Positions 20,841-28,716 are shown, numbered from the stretch's first letter. The stretch is DNA of 35,295 bases from Lysobacter antibioticus (GCF_000731095.1 NZ_JMTZ01000045.1:1-35295), one strand, 5' to 3'. Numbers and translations are program-made. The notes: generated by a model not told the origin, from the letters alone.

Positions 20841-21317
20841 ATGAGAGCACCAATGACGGTGAAGGGTGCGCAGCGTCTGCGCGCCGAGCTGGAAGAACTG
20901 AAGTCGGTCAAGCGGCCGGCGGTCATCAACGCGATTTCGGAAGCGCGCGCCCACGGCGATCTCAAGGAGAACGCCGAGTACCACGCCGCGCGCGAACAGC
21001 AGGGTTTCATCGAAGGCCGCATCAAGCAGCTCGAAGCCGAGCTGTCGCATGCCCAGGTCATCGACATCAGCCAGCTCAACGCCGGCTCCAAGGTCGTGTT
21101 CGGCGCCACCGTCGAGCTGGCCAACGTCGACACCGACGAAGAGCGCAAGTACCAGATCGTCGGCGACCTCGAAGCCGACATCAAACTCGGCCTGATCGCG
21201 ATCTCCTCGCCGGTCGCGCGCGCTCTGATCGGCAAGAACGAAGGCGACAGCGTCGTCATCGAAGCGCCGGGCGGCACCCACGAGTACGAGATCGTCGGCG
21301 TCAGTTACGAAGGCTGA
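20841..21317 (+). CDS. greA: transcription elongation factor GreA
   Basis: GreA enters the RNA polymerase secondary channel and stimulates cleavage of backtracked transcripts. The 158-residue product has the N-terminal coiled coil ([50 protein letters not shown]) with the acidic tip residues in GDLKENAEY, and the C-terminal FKBP-like domain ([50 protein letters not shown]). Length is exactly typical. AGGAAGC near 20830 precedes the ATG at 20841. greA follows carAB as in many gammaproteobacteria and is probably transcribed with rpfE and recJ, which lie 42 and 8 bases apart. Confidence 0.98.
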   Translation: MRAPMTVKGAQRLRAELEELKSVKRPAVINAISEARAHGDLKENAEYHAAREQQGFIEGRIKQLEAELSHAQVIDISQLNAGSKVVFGATVELANVDTDEERKYQIVGDLEADIKLGLIAISSPVARALIGKNEGDSVVIEAPGGTHEYEIVGVSYEG

Positions 21318-21359
21318 CCTTGACCCGCACCCGCGCTCGCCGTGCATGAACCGCCGCGT

Positions 21360-22301
21360 ATGAACAGCGTCACCCTGCTGTTGCCCGAACGGGCGCGTTT
21401 CGGTGGTCAGCGCCTGAGCGAGGCCTTCGGGCGCCGGCTCGGGCGCGCCGATCGCAGCGTCGAGGCCGGCGGCCAGGCTGCGCGGGTGTTCGACATCCTG
21501 CCGCGCGGCTGGCCGGTCGCGGCGGTGACGCGTCAGCGCGACGTCGGCGATGCCGCGCTCGGCGCCTGGCTGCGCGCCGATCCGGCCTATGTGCGCCCCG
21601 ACATCAACGGCGCACGTCTGCTGGCTTATGGCGAGGCCTTGGCGCTGAGCGAACGCGACAGCGCCGCGCTGCTGCCGGCCTTGAAGCCTTTGTTCGGCGA
21701 TGCCGGCTTTCCGATCGATGCGCCGACGCCGACGCGCTGGTATCTGGCGCTGTCGCGCGAAGCGCGTCTGCCGCGTTTCGCCTCGCCCGAGCAGGCGCTC
21801 GGCGAAGACATGTTCCAACACCTGCCCGGTGCCGAAGGCGACGGCCCCGAAGGTCGCCGCTGGCGCGCCTTGCTCAGCGAGGCGCAGGTGCTGCTGCACA
21901 ACCATCCGCACAACGCCCAGCGCATCGCCGCCGGGCTGGCGCCGATCAATTCGCTGTGGTTCTGGGGCGGCGGCGTGCTGCCCGATCACGTCCGCAGCGA
22001 ATACGGCGAAGTGCGCAGCGACGACGAGGCCCTGACCGCGTTCGGCGCCCAGGCCGGCATCGTCGCCGGCGAGCTGCCGCCGGCCTGGAGCGCGGGCGAG
22101 GGCGTGCGGCTGTTCGATCTGCGCGGCGCCCGCGACGTCACCCCTTTGCAACGCGACTGGTTCGAGCCGATCGGACTCGCGCTGGATGCCGGCGCACTCG
22201 ACCGCGTCAGCCTGGCCTTCGCCGACGGCGAACGTTTCGAGTGCGCGCGCTCGCAGCGCTGGCGCTTCTGGCGCAAGCCGCTGCGTTCACTGCAGGATTG
22301 A
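21360..22301 (+). CDS. rpfE: RpfE-like protein (phosphoglycerate mutase-related regulator family)
   Basis: This 313-residue protein has no signal or membrane segment. It matches the xanthomonad RpfE type by position between greA and recJ and by features such as LLLPERARFGG near the start, RWYLALSREARLPRFASPEQALGEDMFQHLPGAEG, LLSEAQVLLHNHPHNAQR, INSLWFWGGGVLP and a C-terminal WRFWRKPLRSL. Databases often label such proteins as cofactor-independent phosphoglycerate mutase, but the catalytic motifs of that enzyme are not evident. In Xanthomonas rpfE belongs to the rpf region that controls exoenzymes and polysaccharide, with a minor effect. No rpfB, rpfF, rpfC or rpfG gene lies in this window. 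The ATG at 21360 begins the conserved part; a GTG at 21342 is possible. The symbol rests on synteny and recall. Confidence 0.75.
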   Translation: MNSVTLLLPERARFGGQRLSEAFGRRLGRADRSVEAGGQAARVFDILPRGWPVAAVTRQRDVGDAALGAWLRADPAYVRPDINGARLLAYGEALALSERDSAALLPALKPLFGDAGFPIDAPTPTRWYLALSREARLPRFASPEQALGEDMFQHLPGAEGDGPEGRRWRALLSEAQVLLHNHPHNAQRIAAGLAPINSLWFWGGGVLPDHVRSEYGEVRSDDEALTAFGAQAGIVAGELPPAWSAGEGVRLFDLRGARDVTPLQRDWFEPIGLALDAGALDRVSLAFADGERFECARSQRWRFWRKPLRSLQD

Positions 22302-22309
22302 ACGACACG

Positions 22310-24040
22310 ATGAAACCCGTCGCACGCCTGCGCCGCCGCGAACCGGCCGAAGCCGGGTCGTGGCCGGATGCGATTCCGCCCTTGCTGCGCCGGGTCTACG
22401 CCGCGCGCGGCGCGACTTGCGTCGAACAGGCGCAGCCGCGGCTGACCCAGTTGCTTCCGCCCGACGGCATGCTGGGCCTGGATGCGGCGACCGCCTTGCT
22501 CGCCGATGCCATCGCCGCCGATCGCCACATCGTCGTGGTCGGCGATTTCGACTGCGACGGCGCCACTGCCTGCGCGGTCGGCGTGCGCGGCCTGCGCATG
22601 CTCGGCGCGAAACGCGTGTCGCACGCGGTGCCGAACCGCATCGTGCACGGCTATGGCCTGTCGCCGGCCCTGGTCGACGAACTCGCCGCGCTGCAACCCG
22701 ACTTGTTGGTCACGGTCGATCACGGCATCGCCTGCCATGCAGGCATCGCCGCCGCGCGCGGGCGCGGCTGGCAGGTGCTGGTGACCGATCACCATCTGCC
22801 CGGCGAACATCTGCCGGTCGCCGACGCCATCGTCGACCCGAACCAACCCGGCGATGCCTTCCCCAGCAAGATGCTGGCCGGCGTCGGGGTGATGTTCTAC
22901 GTGTTGCTGGCGCTGCGCCGCCGCCTGCGCGACGCCGGCGCCTTCGGCGACGGCAACGGCAACGGCCCCGACCTGAGCGTGTTACTCGATCTGGTCGCGG
23001 TCGGCACGGTCGCCGACCTGGTGCCGCTCGACGCCAATAACCGCGTCCTGGTCGCCGCCGGCCTGCGCCGTTTGCGCGCCGGGCAGGGTTGCGCCGGGCT
23101 GCGCGCGCTGATCGAAGTCGCCCAGCGCGATTACCGGCGGCTCACCGCGTCCGATATCGGCTACGCCCTGGCGCCGCGCCTCAATGCCGCCGGCCGCCTC
23201 GAAGACATGGCGCTCGGCATCGAATGCCTGCTGACCGAGAACGCCGCGCAGGCGCGCGACATCGCCTCGACGCTCAACGAGATCAATGCCGAACGCCGCG
23301 CCGTGCAGCAGCAGATGACCGACGAGGCCGAGCTCGCCTTCGCCCGCGTCGCCATCGATGCCGCGGCGATGCCGATGGCGCTGTGCCTGTTCGACGACGA
23401 TTGGCATCCTGGGGTGGTCGGGCTGGTCGCTTCGAAAATGAAGGAACGGCTGCACCGGCCGGTGATCGCATTCGCGCCGGCCGAGCCCGGCAGTGAGCAA
23501 TTGCGCGGTTCGGCGCGCTCGATTCCCGGCTTCCATATCCGAGACGCCCTGGCCGACGTCGCCGCGCAACACCCGGACTTGATCGAACGCTTCGGCGGCC
23601 ATGCGATGGCCGCCGGCCTGTCGCTGCGCCTGGACGCGTTCGAAGCCTTCCGCGAAGCCTTCGAGGCTTGCGCCCGCCGCATCCTGACCCCGGAACTGTT
23701 GCAGGCCGACGTGCTCAGCGACGGCGAGCTCGAAACCGGCGAATTCGATCGCGTGCACGCCGAATCGCTGCGCGATGGCGGCCCCTGGGGCCAAGGTTTC
23801 CCCGAGCCGATTTTTTCCGGAAATTTCGAGGTCGTCAGCTATCGCGTGCTGAGCGAAAAGCACCTGAAGCTGGTGCTGCGAATGGAAGGCAGGGCGGAAC
23901 CCTTGAACGCCATCCATTTCAACGGCTGGGAGGGAGTGCCACCGCCGAAGTACGTCGTGGCGGCCTTCAAGCTCGAGCCGGACGACTACCGGGGCGGGGA
24001 CGCGATCCAACTCAATGTCGTCTATCGTGACTCGCTCTAA
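22310..24040 (+). CDS. recJ: single-stranded-DNA exonuclease RecJ
   Basis: RecJ is the 5'-to-3' exonuclease of the RecFOR pathway and of mismatch and base-excision repair. The 576-residue product has DHH-family motifs: IVVVGDFDCDGATA (residues 74-87), NRIVHGYGLSP, LLVTVDHGIACHAGI, the DHH motif in VLVTDHHLPGEH, then APRLNAAGRLEDM and the DHHA1 domain with GVVGLVASKMKERLHRPVIAF, GSARSIPGFHIRDAL and ERFGGHAMAAGLSL. All metal ligands I can identify are present. Length is near normal (E. coli 577). The ATG at 22310 follows the rpfE stop by 8 bases, so greA-rpfE-recJ look like one transcription unit. Confidence 0.97.
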   Translation: MKPVARLRRREPAEAGSWPDAIPPLLRRVYAARGATCVEQAQPRLTQLLPPDGMLGLDAATALLADAIAADRHIVVVGDFDCDGATACAVGVRGLRMLGAKRVSHAVPNRIVHGYGLSPALVDELAALQPDLLVTVDHGIACHAGIAAARGRGWQVLVTDHHLPGEHLPVADAIVDPNQPGDAFPSKMLAGVGVMFYVLLALRRRLRDAGAFGDGNGNGPDLSVLLDLVAVGTVADLVPLDANNRVLVAAGLRRLRAGQGCAGLRALIEVAQRDYRRLTASDIGYALAPRLNAAGRLEDMALGIECLLTENAAQARDIASTLNEINAERRAVQQQMTDEAELAFARVAIDAAAMPMALCLFDDDWHPGVVGLVASKMKERLHRPVIAFAPAEPGSEQLRGSARSIPGFHIRDALADVAAQHPDLIERFGGHAMAAGLSLRLDAFEAFREAFEACARRILTPELLQADVLSDGELETGEFDRVHAESLRDGGPWGQGFPEPIFSGNFEVVSYRVLSEKHLKLVLRMEGRAEPLNAIHFNGWEGVPPPKYVVAAFKLEPDDYRGGDAIQLNVVYRDSL

Positions 24041-24103
24041 AGCGGATCAGGCCGCTCCGGCCGCTTCGCCCGGATGCCATCCTTCAAGATCGTGGATACC
24101 ACC

Positions 24104-24352
24104 ATGCAAGTACATTTGTTTCGAGGGCCCGGCAGGGTTTTCGGCTTTACCGTCGATCTGTCCGGCGCCAACCTGCCTGCGCAGTTCGCTCCTTGGTCGC
24201 ATTTCATGAGCGTGGAGATGCGGCAGGGCGAGCCGATGGCCGGTGTCGAAGTCGATGAGTGCCTCGCGGATATGGAGACTTTCGGCGTACACGTGACCGA
24301 TGCCCACGTCCGTATTACCGAGCAGGCAGTGCAGCACGGCGAACGCGCGTAG
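24104..24352 (+). CDS. small hypothetical protein downstream of recJ
   Basis: The 82-residue product (MQVHLFRGPGRVFGFTVDL..., then SHFMSVEMRQGEPMAGVEVDECLADMETFGVHVTDAHVRITEQAV) is soluble and acidic, with clear alternating strand-like segments at the start. I do not recognise a family. It reads like a real protein: its amino-acid mix is balanced and lacks the Arg/Ala/Pro excess of shadow frames in this DNA. The ATG at 24104 was chosen for the strand-like opening; an in-frame ATG at 24074 would add ten residues. It ends 36 bases before the convergent tssA stop and may be the last gene of the recJ unit. Confidence 0.6.
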   Translation: MQVHLFRGPGRVFGFTVDLSGANLPAQFAPWSHFMSVEMRQGEPMAGVEVDECLADMETFGVHVTDAHVRITEQAVQHGERA

Positions 24353-24388
24353 ATTATTCACGGCCTGCAGCTCGCGGCCCGACAAGAT

Positions 24389-25435
24389 TCACTCGGCCGG
24401 TACGTACACCGAGGTGCCGGCCAGGCTCTGCACGTGCGCCAACGAGGCCGGCACCAGCTCGCGCACGATGTCGCAGAAGTTCATGTCCATCATCCGCAGG
24501 GCACGCCGGATCAGCAGCGGCGCCGGATGGCTGGGCTCGTAGCGCTCGAGGTAGGCGCTGGCCTGTTCGAGCGCCAAGGCCACCTCGCGCCGCGAGCGGA
24601 ATTCCAACATCGTCGCAGTGGCCTGGCGGACGATCCGCTCGCCGCAGGCGTCGGAGTGCAGGTGGGGCGTGGTTTGCGAGTCGAGCGGTGCGCTCGCATC
24701 CAGCACCACGTGGACGACGCGCAAGGGCGCCTCGATCGCGCTGAAGTCGGGTACCAGGCTCGGGTCGAGCGCCTGTCCGAGGCGGGCCTTGATCCGCGCG
24801 AGCAGCGCCAGGATGTGCACGACCGCGAAGACTTCGGTTTGTCCGCTGGATCGCGCATTGCGCAGATCGACGGCCAGGCTGTTGCGCTCGAGGCTGCAAC
24901 CGCTAGGCAGGTTTGCGACGCGTGCCTCGACCAGCGTGCGCACGGTCTCGCGCAAGGTCAGCACGCCGTGGCGGTCGCGCAGCAGGGTCGCGTTGCGGAT
25001 CGACTTGCCGATGCTCATCGCGTCGGCGATCGCGGCGATCGCGTACAGACGCGGCAGCGGGTCGTAACGGCCGAGCACGTCGAGCCGCGGATGCACTTCC
25101 AGCCAATAGCGATCCATCCATTCTTCGATCAGCTCCAGGCCCTTGGCGAACCCTGGCAAGCCGTAACGTTGCAACCAGGCATGGGTCAACAAGGCGGCGA
25201 TGCGCAGGTCCTTCGTGCGCGCCAACAGGTCGCAGGCTTCGCGCTCCACCTGGACCCAATCGGGCGGCGCCGCGGCGAGCACGGATGCGCCGCACAAGGG
25301 TTGGTCCCGACCGGCCGCGATGCGCAGCAGGCCGAGGTAGGCCTCCTCGCGATCGAGGTTCTCTCCGCAAGGCCGATCGGGTTCGATCGGCCCGATCAGC
25401 GAAGACGCGCAATGCAGTGTGTCGAAAGGAAGCAT
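24389..25435 (-). CDS. tssA: type VI secretion system protein TssA (ImpA family)
   Basis: TssA is the cap or baseplate-linked protein that primes assembly of the type VI sheath and tube. The 348-residue product has the ImpA N-terminal domain (LIGPIEPDRPCGENLDREEAYLGLLRIA at 13-40, VQVEREACDLLARTKDLRIAALLTHAWLQRYGLPGFAKGLELIEEWMDRYWLEVHPRLD at about 61-119), a helical middle and the C-terminal signature RREVALALEQASAYLERYEPSHPAPLLIRRALRMMDMNFCDIVRELVP. Length fits the short TssA class (about 340-350). The ATG at 25435 is preceded by AAGGACGG about 6 bases away. No other type VI gene is present: recJ lies on one side and a gene-poor stretch and cysG on the other. It may be an orphan, or supply a cluster elsewhere. 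Confidence 0.9.
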   Translation of the reverse strand: MLPFDTLHCASSLIGPIEPDRPCGENLDREEAYLGLLRIAAGRDQPLCGASVLAAAPPDWVQVEREACDLLARTKDLRIAALLTHAWLQRYGLPGFAKGLELIEEWMDRYWLEVHPRLDVLGRYDPLPRLYAIAAIADAMSIGKSIRNATLLRDRHGVLTLRETVRTLVEARVANLPSGCSLERNSLAVDLRNARSSGQTEVFAVVHILALLARIKARLGQALDPSLVPDFSAIEAPLRVVHVVLDASAPLDSQTTPHLHSDACGERIVRQATATMLEFRSRREVALALEQASAYLERYEPSHPAPLLIRRALRMMDMNFCDIVRELVPASLAHVQSLAGTSVYVPAE

Positions 25436-25957
25436 TCCAACCGTCCTTAGTCCTTTGACGTGACTTGCTCGTTCGATAGCGAATGGTATGGATAACAGCC
25501 GCCCTGGAGTCTAACAACCGCGGTGCCCGGCAGGTTCCGTGATGCACTTCTGCCACAGAGTGAATGTAATTCGCGGCACATTACTAAGCGGTGGGAGAAC
25601 GATGGCTACGCGAGTGCCGGCCGGCATGGCGGATCGTCCGGATTCGCTCGGCGCGCTTAGCCTCGAAATTGCGTCAGCAGCGTGCCTCGGGTCCGGAAGC
25701 GAGAGCGGACGAGGGCGAAAGCATGAATTCGTTGTGAATATGTCTTGGTGCACATTTGACGCCTTGGCACGGCGCTGGAGCTGCGCCCGCCTCCTTGATG
25801 TCGATATCGCCGAGGCGACCAGGCGAGCTCGGCCGCTCGATTCAGGCATCGGCGGCTGCGATCGACGAGATGCATTCGCGAGATCGGATGCAGTCGCCGG
25901 ATGCGTTGCTCGGCGGATCCGCGTCGCGCGTCCGCTGTGCCATGTCGGTGCTTGCGG
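25436..25957. other. gene-poor stretch between tssA and cysG
   Basis: About 520 bases contain no gene I can support. Plus-strand GGTGGGAGAACG before an ATG at 25602 looks like a translation start, and GCACATTACTAAG upstream is promoter-like. The frame that follows is full of unlikely residues, has no recognised family, and ends inside cysG in antisense (26045). GC is lower at 25440-25600 and 25725-25760 than in the flanking genes. The stretch may be the remains of a gene lost beside tssA. Confidence 0.5.
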
Positions 25958-26938
25958 TTACGCCGACAGCCCCGCGATCACCTCATGGGCGATGCCGTGT
26001 TCGGCGAGGCGCTGCGCCAAACGGTCGCCAGGCGCATTGCGATAGGCATCGCCGGGTTGCAGGCAGACCACGCAATCGCCGGCTTCGACGTGGCGGAGCA
26101 ATAACTGCCATTGCTGCTCCGCATCGGCCGGCAACGGCCGGCGCGGGGCGTCGCGCCGTGCCAGCACCAACACCGGCGCGGCGACGTCGGGGCCGTACAA
26201 CAGCACGTCGGCTTGATTGAGCGCACGCAACGCGCGCAAGGTCAGTTGCCCGGCGTCGCCGCCGCCGGTGCCGACCAGCAGCACCATGCCGCTGCGCGAA
26301 ACCGCGTCGCTATGTTGCAGGGCCTTCCGGAACGCCTGTTCTGCCTGTTCGCTCTCGCCGCGTTCGAGCAGGCCCGGCACCGGGCCGTCGAGCACCTGAT
26401 CGAACCAACGCCGCCGTTGCGCGAGTTGCGGCAGCGCCTGCCGGATCGCGTCGCGGTGGCGTTCGAACAGGGCGGCGAGTTCGCTGAGCGAGGGATCGAG
26501 CTGCGACTCCAGACGCTCGCGCAGACGCCGGGCCAGCATCGGTGCGGCACCGCCGGAGGAGATCGCGACCTGCAAGGGCGCGCGGTCGACCAGGGCCGGG
26601 ATCTGGAAGCTCGACAGAGTGGCGTCGTCGACGATGTTGGCCAGGCGCTTGCGGCGCCCGGCCTCGTCGGCGAGGCGCTGATTGAAGGCGTGGTCGTCGG
26701 TGGCCGCGATCAGCAGCCAGGCCTGGTCGATCCAGTCCGGGTCGAAGGTCCCCTCGCGGCGCCTCAGCCGGCCCTCGTCCAGCCACTGCTGGAGGGTTTC
26801 GTTGAGCGCATGGGCGTGCACCTCGACCCGCGCCCCGGCCTGCAGCAGGGCGTCGATCTTGCGGGTGGCGACCTCGCCGCCGCCGATCACCAGGACCTCG
26901 CGGCCGGACAGGTTGGCGAACAGGGGAAACAGCGCCAT
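25958..26938 (-). CDS. cysG: siroheme synthase CysG with incomplete methyltransferase domain
   Basis: The 326-residue product keeps a full N-terminal precorrin-2 dehydrogenase/sirohydrochlorin ferrochelatase half (about 1-205): NAD-binding VLVIGGGEVATRKID at 16-29, AATDD at 79-83, NIVDD with D104, and ISSGGAAPMLARRLRERLE with S128, in the same numbering as E. coli CysG. After a linker the uroporphyrinogen-III methyltransferase half begins (MVLLVGTGGGDAGQLTLRALRAL) but covers only its first 110 residues. Its SAM motifs are altered: GTGGGD for GxGPGD, and PGDAYRNAPGD for GGDPFxFGRGGEE. The stop at 25958 ends it; full CysG has about 457 residues. No continuation was found in other frames. A separate SUMT (cobA) elsewhere is expected. 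It is divergent from nasT, fitting nitrite-reductase siroheme supply. Confidence 0.88.
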   Translation of the reverse strand: MALFPLFANLSGREVLVIGGGEVATRKIDALLQAGARVEVHAHALNETLQQWLDEGRLRRREGTFDPDWIDQAWLLIAATDDHAFNQRLADEAGRRKRLANIVDDATLSSFQIPALVDRAPLQVAISSGGAAPMLARRLRERLESQLDPSLSELAALFERHRDAIRQALPQLAQRRRWFDQVLDGPVPGLLERGESEQAEQAFRKALQHSDAVSRSGMVLLVGTGGGDAGQLTLRALRALNQADVLLYGPDVAAPVLVLARRDAPRRPLPADAEQQWQLLLRHVEAGDCVVCLQPGDAYRNAPGDRLAQRLAEHGIAHEVIAGLSA

Positions 26939-26978
26939 GCGGGTTCCTGGAGGCGGCGGGGGGTGGCTCGCGGCCGCT

Positions 26979-26997
26979 CATGTTGCATGGCAACATG
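26979..26997. promoter_or_regulatory. 19-bp palindrome between cysG and nasT
   Basis: CATGTTGC-ATG-GCAACATG is a perfect inverted repeat with 8-bp arms and a 3-base centre. It lies 28 bases before the nasT ATG and 40 bases before the cysG ATG in the divergent intergenic region. Position and symmetry fit an operator for a dimeric regulator. It matches neither the NtrC consensus (TGCACC-N5-GGTGCA) nor the Fnr consensus as I know them. Confidence 0.55.
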
Positions 26998-27025
26998 GGG
27001 TCGAACTCCGCCAGCCAGGGCTGCA

Positions 27026-27601
27026 ATGCTACGCGTCCTCTTGGTCACCGACACCGACAAGCCGATCGGCCAGCTGCGCAACGCGCTGCTGGCGGCCGGG
27101 CACGAGGTGCTGGACGAAGTGGCCGCCACCGGCGCCTTGCTGCGGGCGGTGGAGACTCAGCAGCCGGACGTGGTGATCGTCGACGTCGACTCGCCCTCGC
27201 GCGATTCGCTGGAGCAACTGGCGATGCTGCACCAGCACGCACCTCGGCCGGTGGTGATGTTCTCCGCCGACGGCGACCACCAGCTGATCCGCGCCGCGGT
27301 CGGCGCCGGGGTCACCGCCTACGTGGTCGACGGGCTGGCCCCGGAACGGCTGGCCTCGATCATCCAGGTGGCGTTGGCGCGTTTCGAGCAGCAACTGCAT
27401 ATCCGGCGCCGGCTCGACGACGTCCAGCAGCAGTTGCTCGACCGCAAGCTGATCGACCGCGCCAAGGGCCTGCTGATGGAGAAGCGCGGCATGAGCGAGA
27501 GCGAGGCCTACGCCGCGTTGCGCCAGCAGGCGATGCGCCAGGGCGCCAAGCTGGTCGACGTGGCCCGCCGGATCATCGCCATGGCCGACCTGATCGGATG
27601 A
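27026..27601 (+). CDS. nasT: ANTAR-domain response regulator NasT
   Basis: NasT is an RNA-binding antiterminator that lets transcription continue into nitrate/nitrite assimilation genes when nitrate is present. The 191-residue product has a receiver-like N-terminal domain (LRVLLVTDTDKPIGQLRNALLAAGHEV, acidic residues D9 and D11, then VVIVDVDSPSRD with D53) and a C-terminal ANTAR domain (LDDVQQQLLDRKLIDRAKGLLMEKRGMSESEAYAALRQQAMRQGAKLVDVARRII, about 130-188). RAKG.LM...G.sE.eAY..LR..AM is the ANTAR signature. The ATG at 27026 opens the receiver fold. It is followed 7 bases later by nasS, its usual sensor partner. The gene order nasT-nasS is the reverse of the better-known nasS-nasT. Confidence 0.92.
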   Translation: MLRVLLVTDTDKPIGQLRNALLAAGHEVLDEVAATGALLRAVETQQPDVVIVDVDSPSRDSLEQLAMLHQHAPRPVVMFSADGDHQLIRAAVGAGVTAYVVDGLAPERLASIIQVALARFEQQLHIRRRLDDVQQQLLDRKLIDRAKGLLMEKRGMSESEAYAALRQQAMRQGAKLVDVARRIIAMADLIG

Positions 27602-27608
27602 GGGCCGC

Positions 27609-28685
27609 ATGACTATCGACGACGACGTGCCGACGCTGACCCTGGGCTACATGCCCCTGATCGATTGCGCGCCGCTGATCGCGGCGGTGCGGCTGGGGCT
27701 GGACCGGCGCCACGGCCTGCGCCTGGTGCTGAAGCGGCAGGCCTCGTGGGCGGCGATCCGCGACAAACTGCTGTCCGGCGAACTCGATGCCGCGCATGCG
27801 CTCGCCGGCCTGGTCTACGGCATCGATGCCGGCATCGCCGGGCCGCAGGCCGATCTGGCGATCCTGCTGACCCTCAACCAGAACGGCCAGGCCATCACGT
27901 TGTCGCCGCGGTTGGCGCAGGGCCTCGCTGCAGGCCGGCCGCTGCGCGAGTTGTTGGCCGAGCTGCCGAGGCGGCCGGTGTTCGCCCAGACCTTTCCGAC
28001 CGGCACCCACGCGATGTGGCTGTACTACTGGCTCGCCGCACAAGGCGTCGACCCGCTGCGCGACGTCCGCAGTCTGACCCTGCCGCCGCCGCAGATGCCA
28101 GCGGCGCTTGCCGACGGCGAACTCGATGGGTACTGCGCCGGAGAGCCCTGGGCGACTCAGGCCGAAGCGCTCGGCGTCGGCCGGCTGGCGATCCGCAGCG
28201 GCCAACTGTGGCCGGGGCACCCGGAGAAAGTATTGGCCTGCCGGCGCGAATTCGCCGCCCTGCAGCCGGAGCTCGTGTTGGCGCTGACCGCCACTTTGCT
28301 CGACGCCTGCCGTTGGCTCGACGATGCCGGGCACCGACGGCAAGCGGTGCCCTGGCTGGCGCAACCGGAGGTGATCGGTTTGCCCGCTGCGTCGATCGAA
28401 GCCTGTCTGCTGCCGGGCGGCGCCATCGACGCCAGCGGCAGCGGCCTGCGTTTCCACGACGACGGCCGGGTCAACTTCCCCTGGCTGTCGGACGGGCGCT
28501 GGTTTTTGCGGCAATTCCGCCGCTGGGGTTGGCTGGCGCCGGCGCAGCCGGACGAAGACGCGACCCGGCTCGGCAACATCCACCGCCTCGACACTTATCG
28601 CGAAGCGGCGCAGCGATTGCAGGTCGCGGCGCCGGCCGCCGACAGCCGCCGCAGCCTGCTGTTCGACGGAACGGTCTGGGAATGA
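27609..28685 (+). CDS. nasS: nitrate sensor NasS (NrtA/CmpA-like binding protein)
   Basis: NasS binds nitrate in the cytoplasm and, without nitrate, holds NasT inactive. The 358-residue product is related to periplasmic nitrate-binding NrtA (LTLGYMPLIDCAPLIAAVRLGL, LDAAHALAGLVYGIDAGI, TFPTGTHAMWLYYWLAAQGVDP, LTLPPPQMPAALADGELDGYCAGEPWATQA). It has no signal peptide or lipobox, since the charged start MTIDDDVPTLTLGYMPL goes straight into the first strand. That absence, and the adjoining nasT, separates NasS from the transport protein. The ATG at 27609 lies 7 bases after the nasT stop. No nitrate transporter or reductase lies in this window; the regulated operon must be elsewhere. Confidence 0.9.
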   Translation: MTIDDDVPTLTLGYMPLIDCAPLIAAVRLGLDRRHGLRLVLKRQASWAAIRDKLLSGELDAAHALAGLVYGIDAGIAGPQADLAILLTLNQNGQAITLSPRLAQGLAAGRPLRELLAELPRRPVFAQTFPTGTHAMWLYYWLAAQGVDPLRDVRSLTLPPPQMPAALADGELDGYCAGEPWATQAEALGVGRLAIRSGQLWPGHPEKVLACRREFAALQPELVLALTATLLDACRWLDDAGHRRQAVPWLAQPEVIGLPAASIEACLLPGGAIDASGSGLRFHDDGRVNFPWLSDGRWFLRQFRRWGWLAPAQPDEDATRLGNIHRLDTYREAAQRLQVAAPAADSRRSLLFDGTVWE

Positions 28686-28701
28686 AGCAGGGGCGGGCGA
28701 A

Positions 28702-28716
28702 GGCGGCCTAGCCGCC
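28702..28716. terminator. short hairpin between convergent nasS and the DUF1456 gene
   Basis: GGCGGC (28702-28707), CTA and GCCGCC (28711-28716) form a small perfect stem in the 60-base gap between two convergent genes. It has no T-run on either strand, so any role in termination is weakly supported. Confidence 0.3.

Noticed and set aside
21360-22301. RpfE-like protein as a working phosphoglycerate mutase
   Set aside because: The metal and phosphoserine motifs of the cofactor-independent enzyme could not be found, so the enzyme name was not used.
25602-26045. Plus-strand gene of 147 codons next to cysG
   Set aside because: It has a start-like region, but its second part is antisense to cysG and it shows no family or balanced composition; kept only as a possible relic.
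26979-26997. Palindrome before nasT as an ANTAR target RNA hairpin
   Set aside because: ANTAR targets are two successive hairpins with hexanucleotide loops upstream of the regulated genes. This is a single palindrome with a 3-base centre, better suited to DNA binding.
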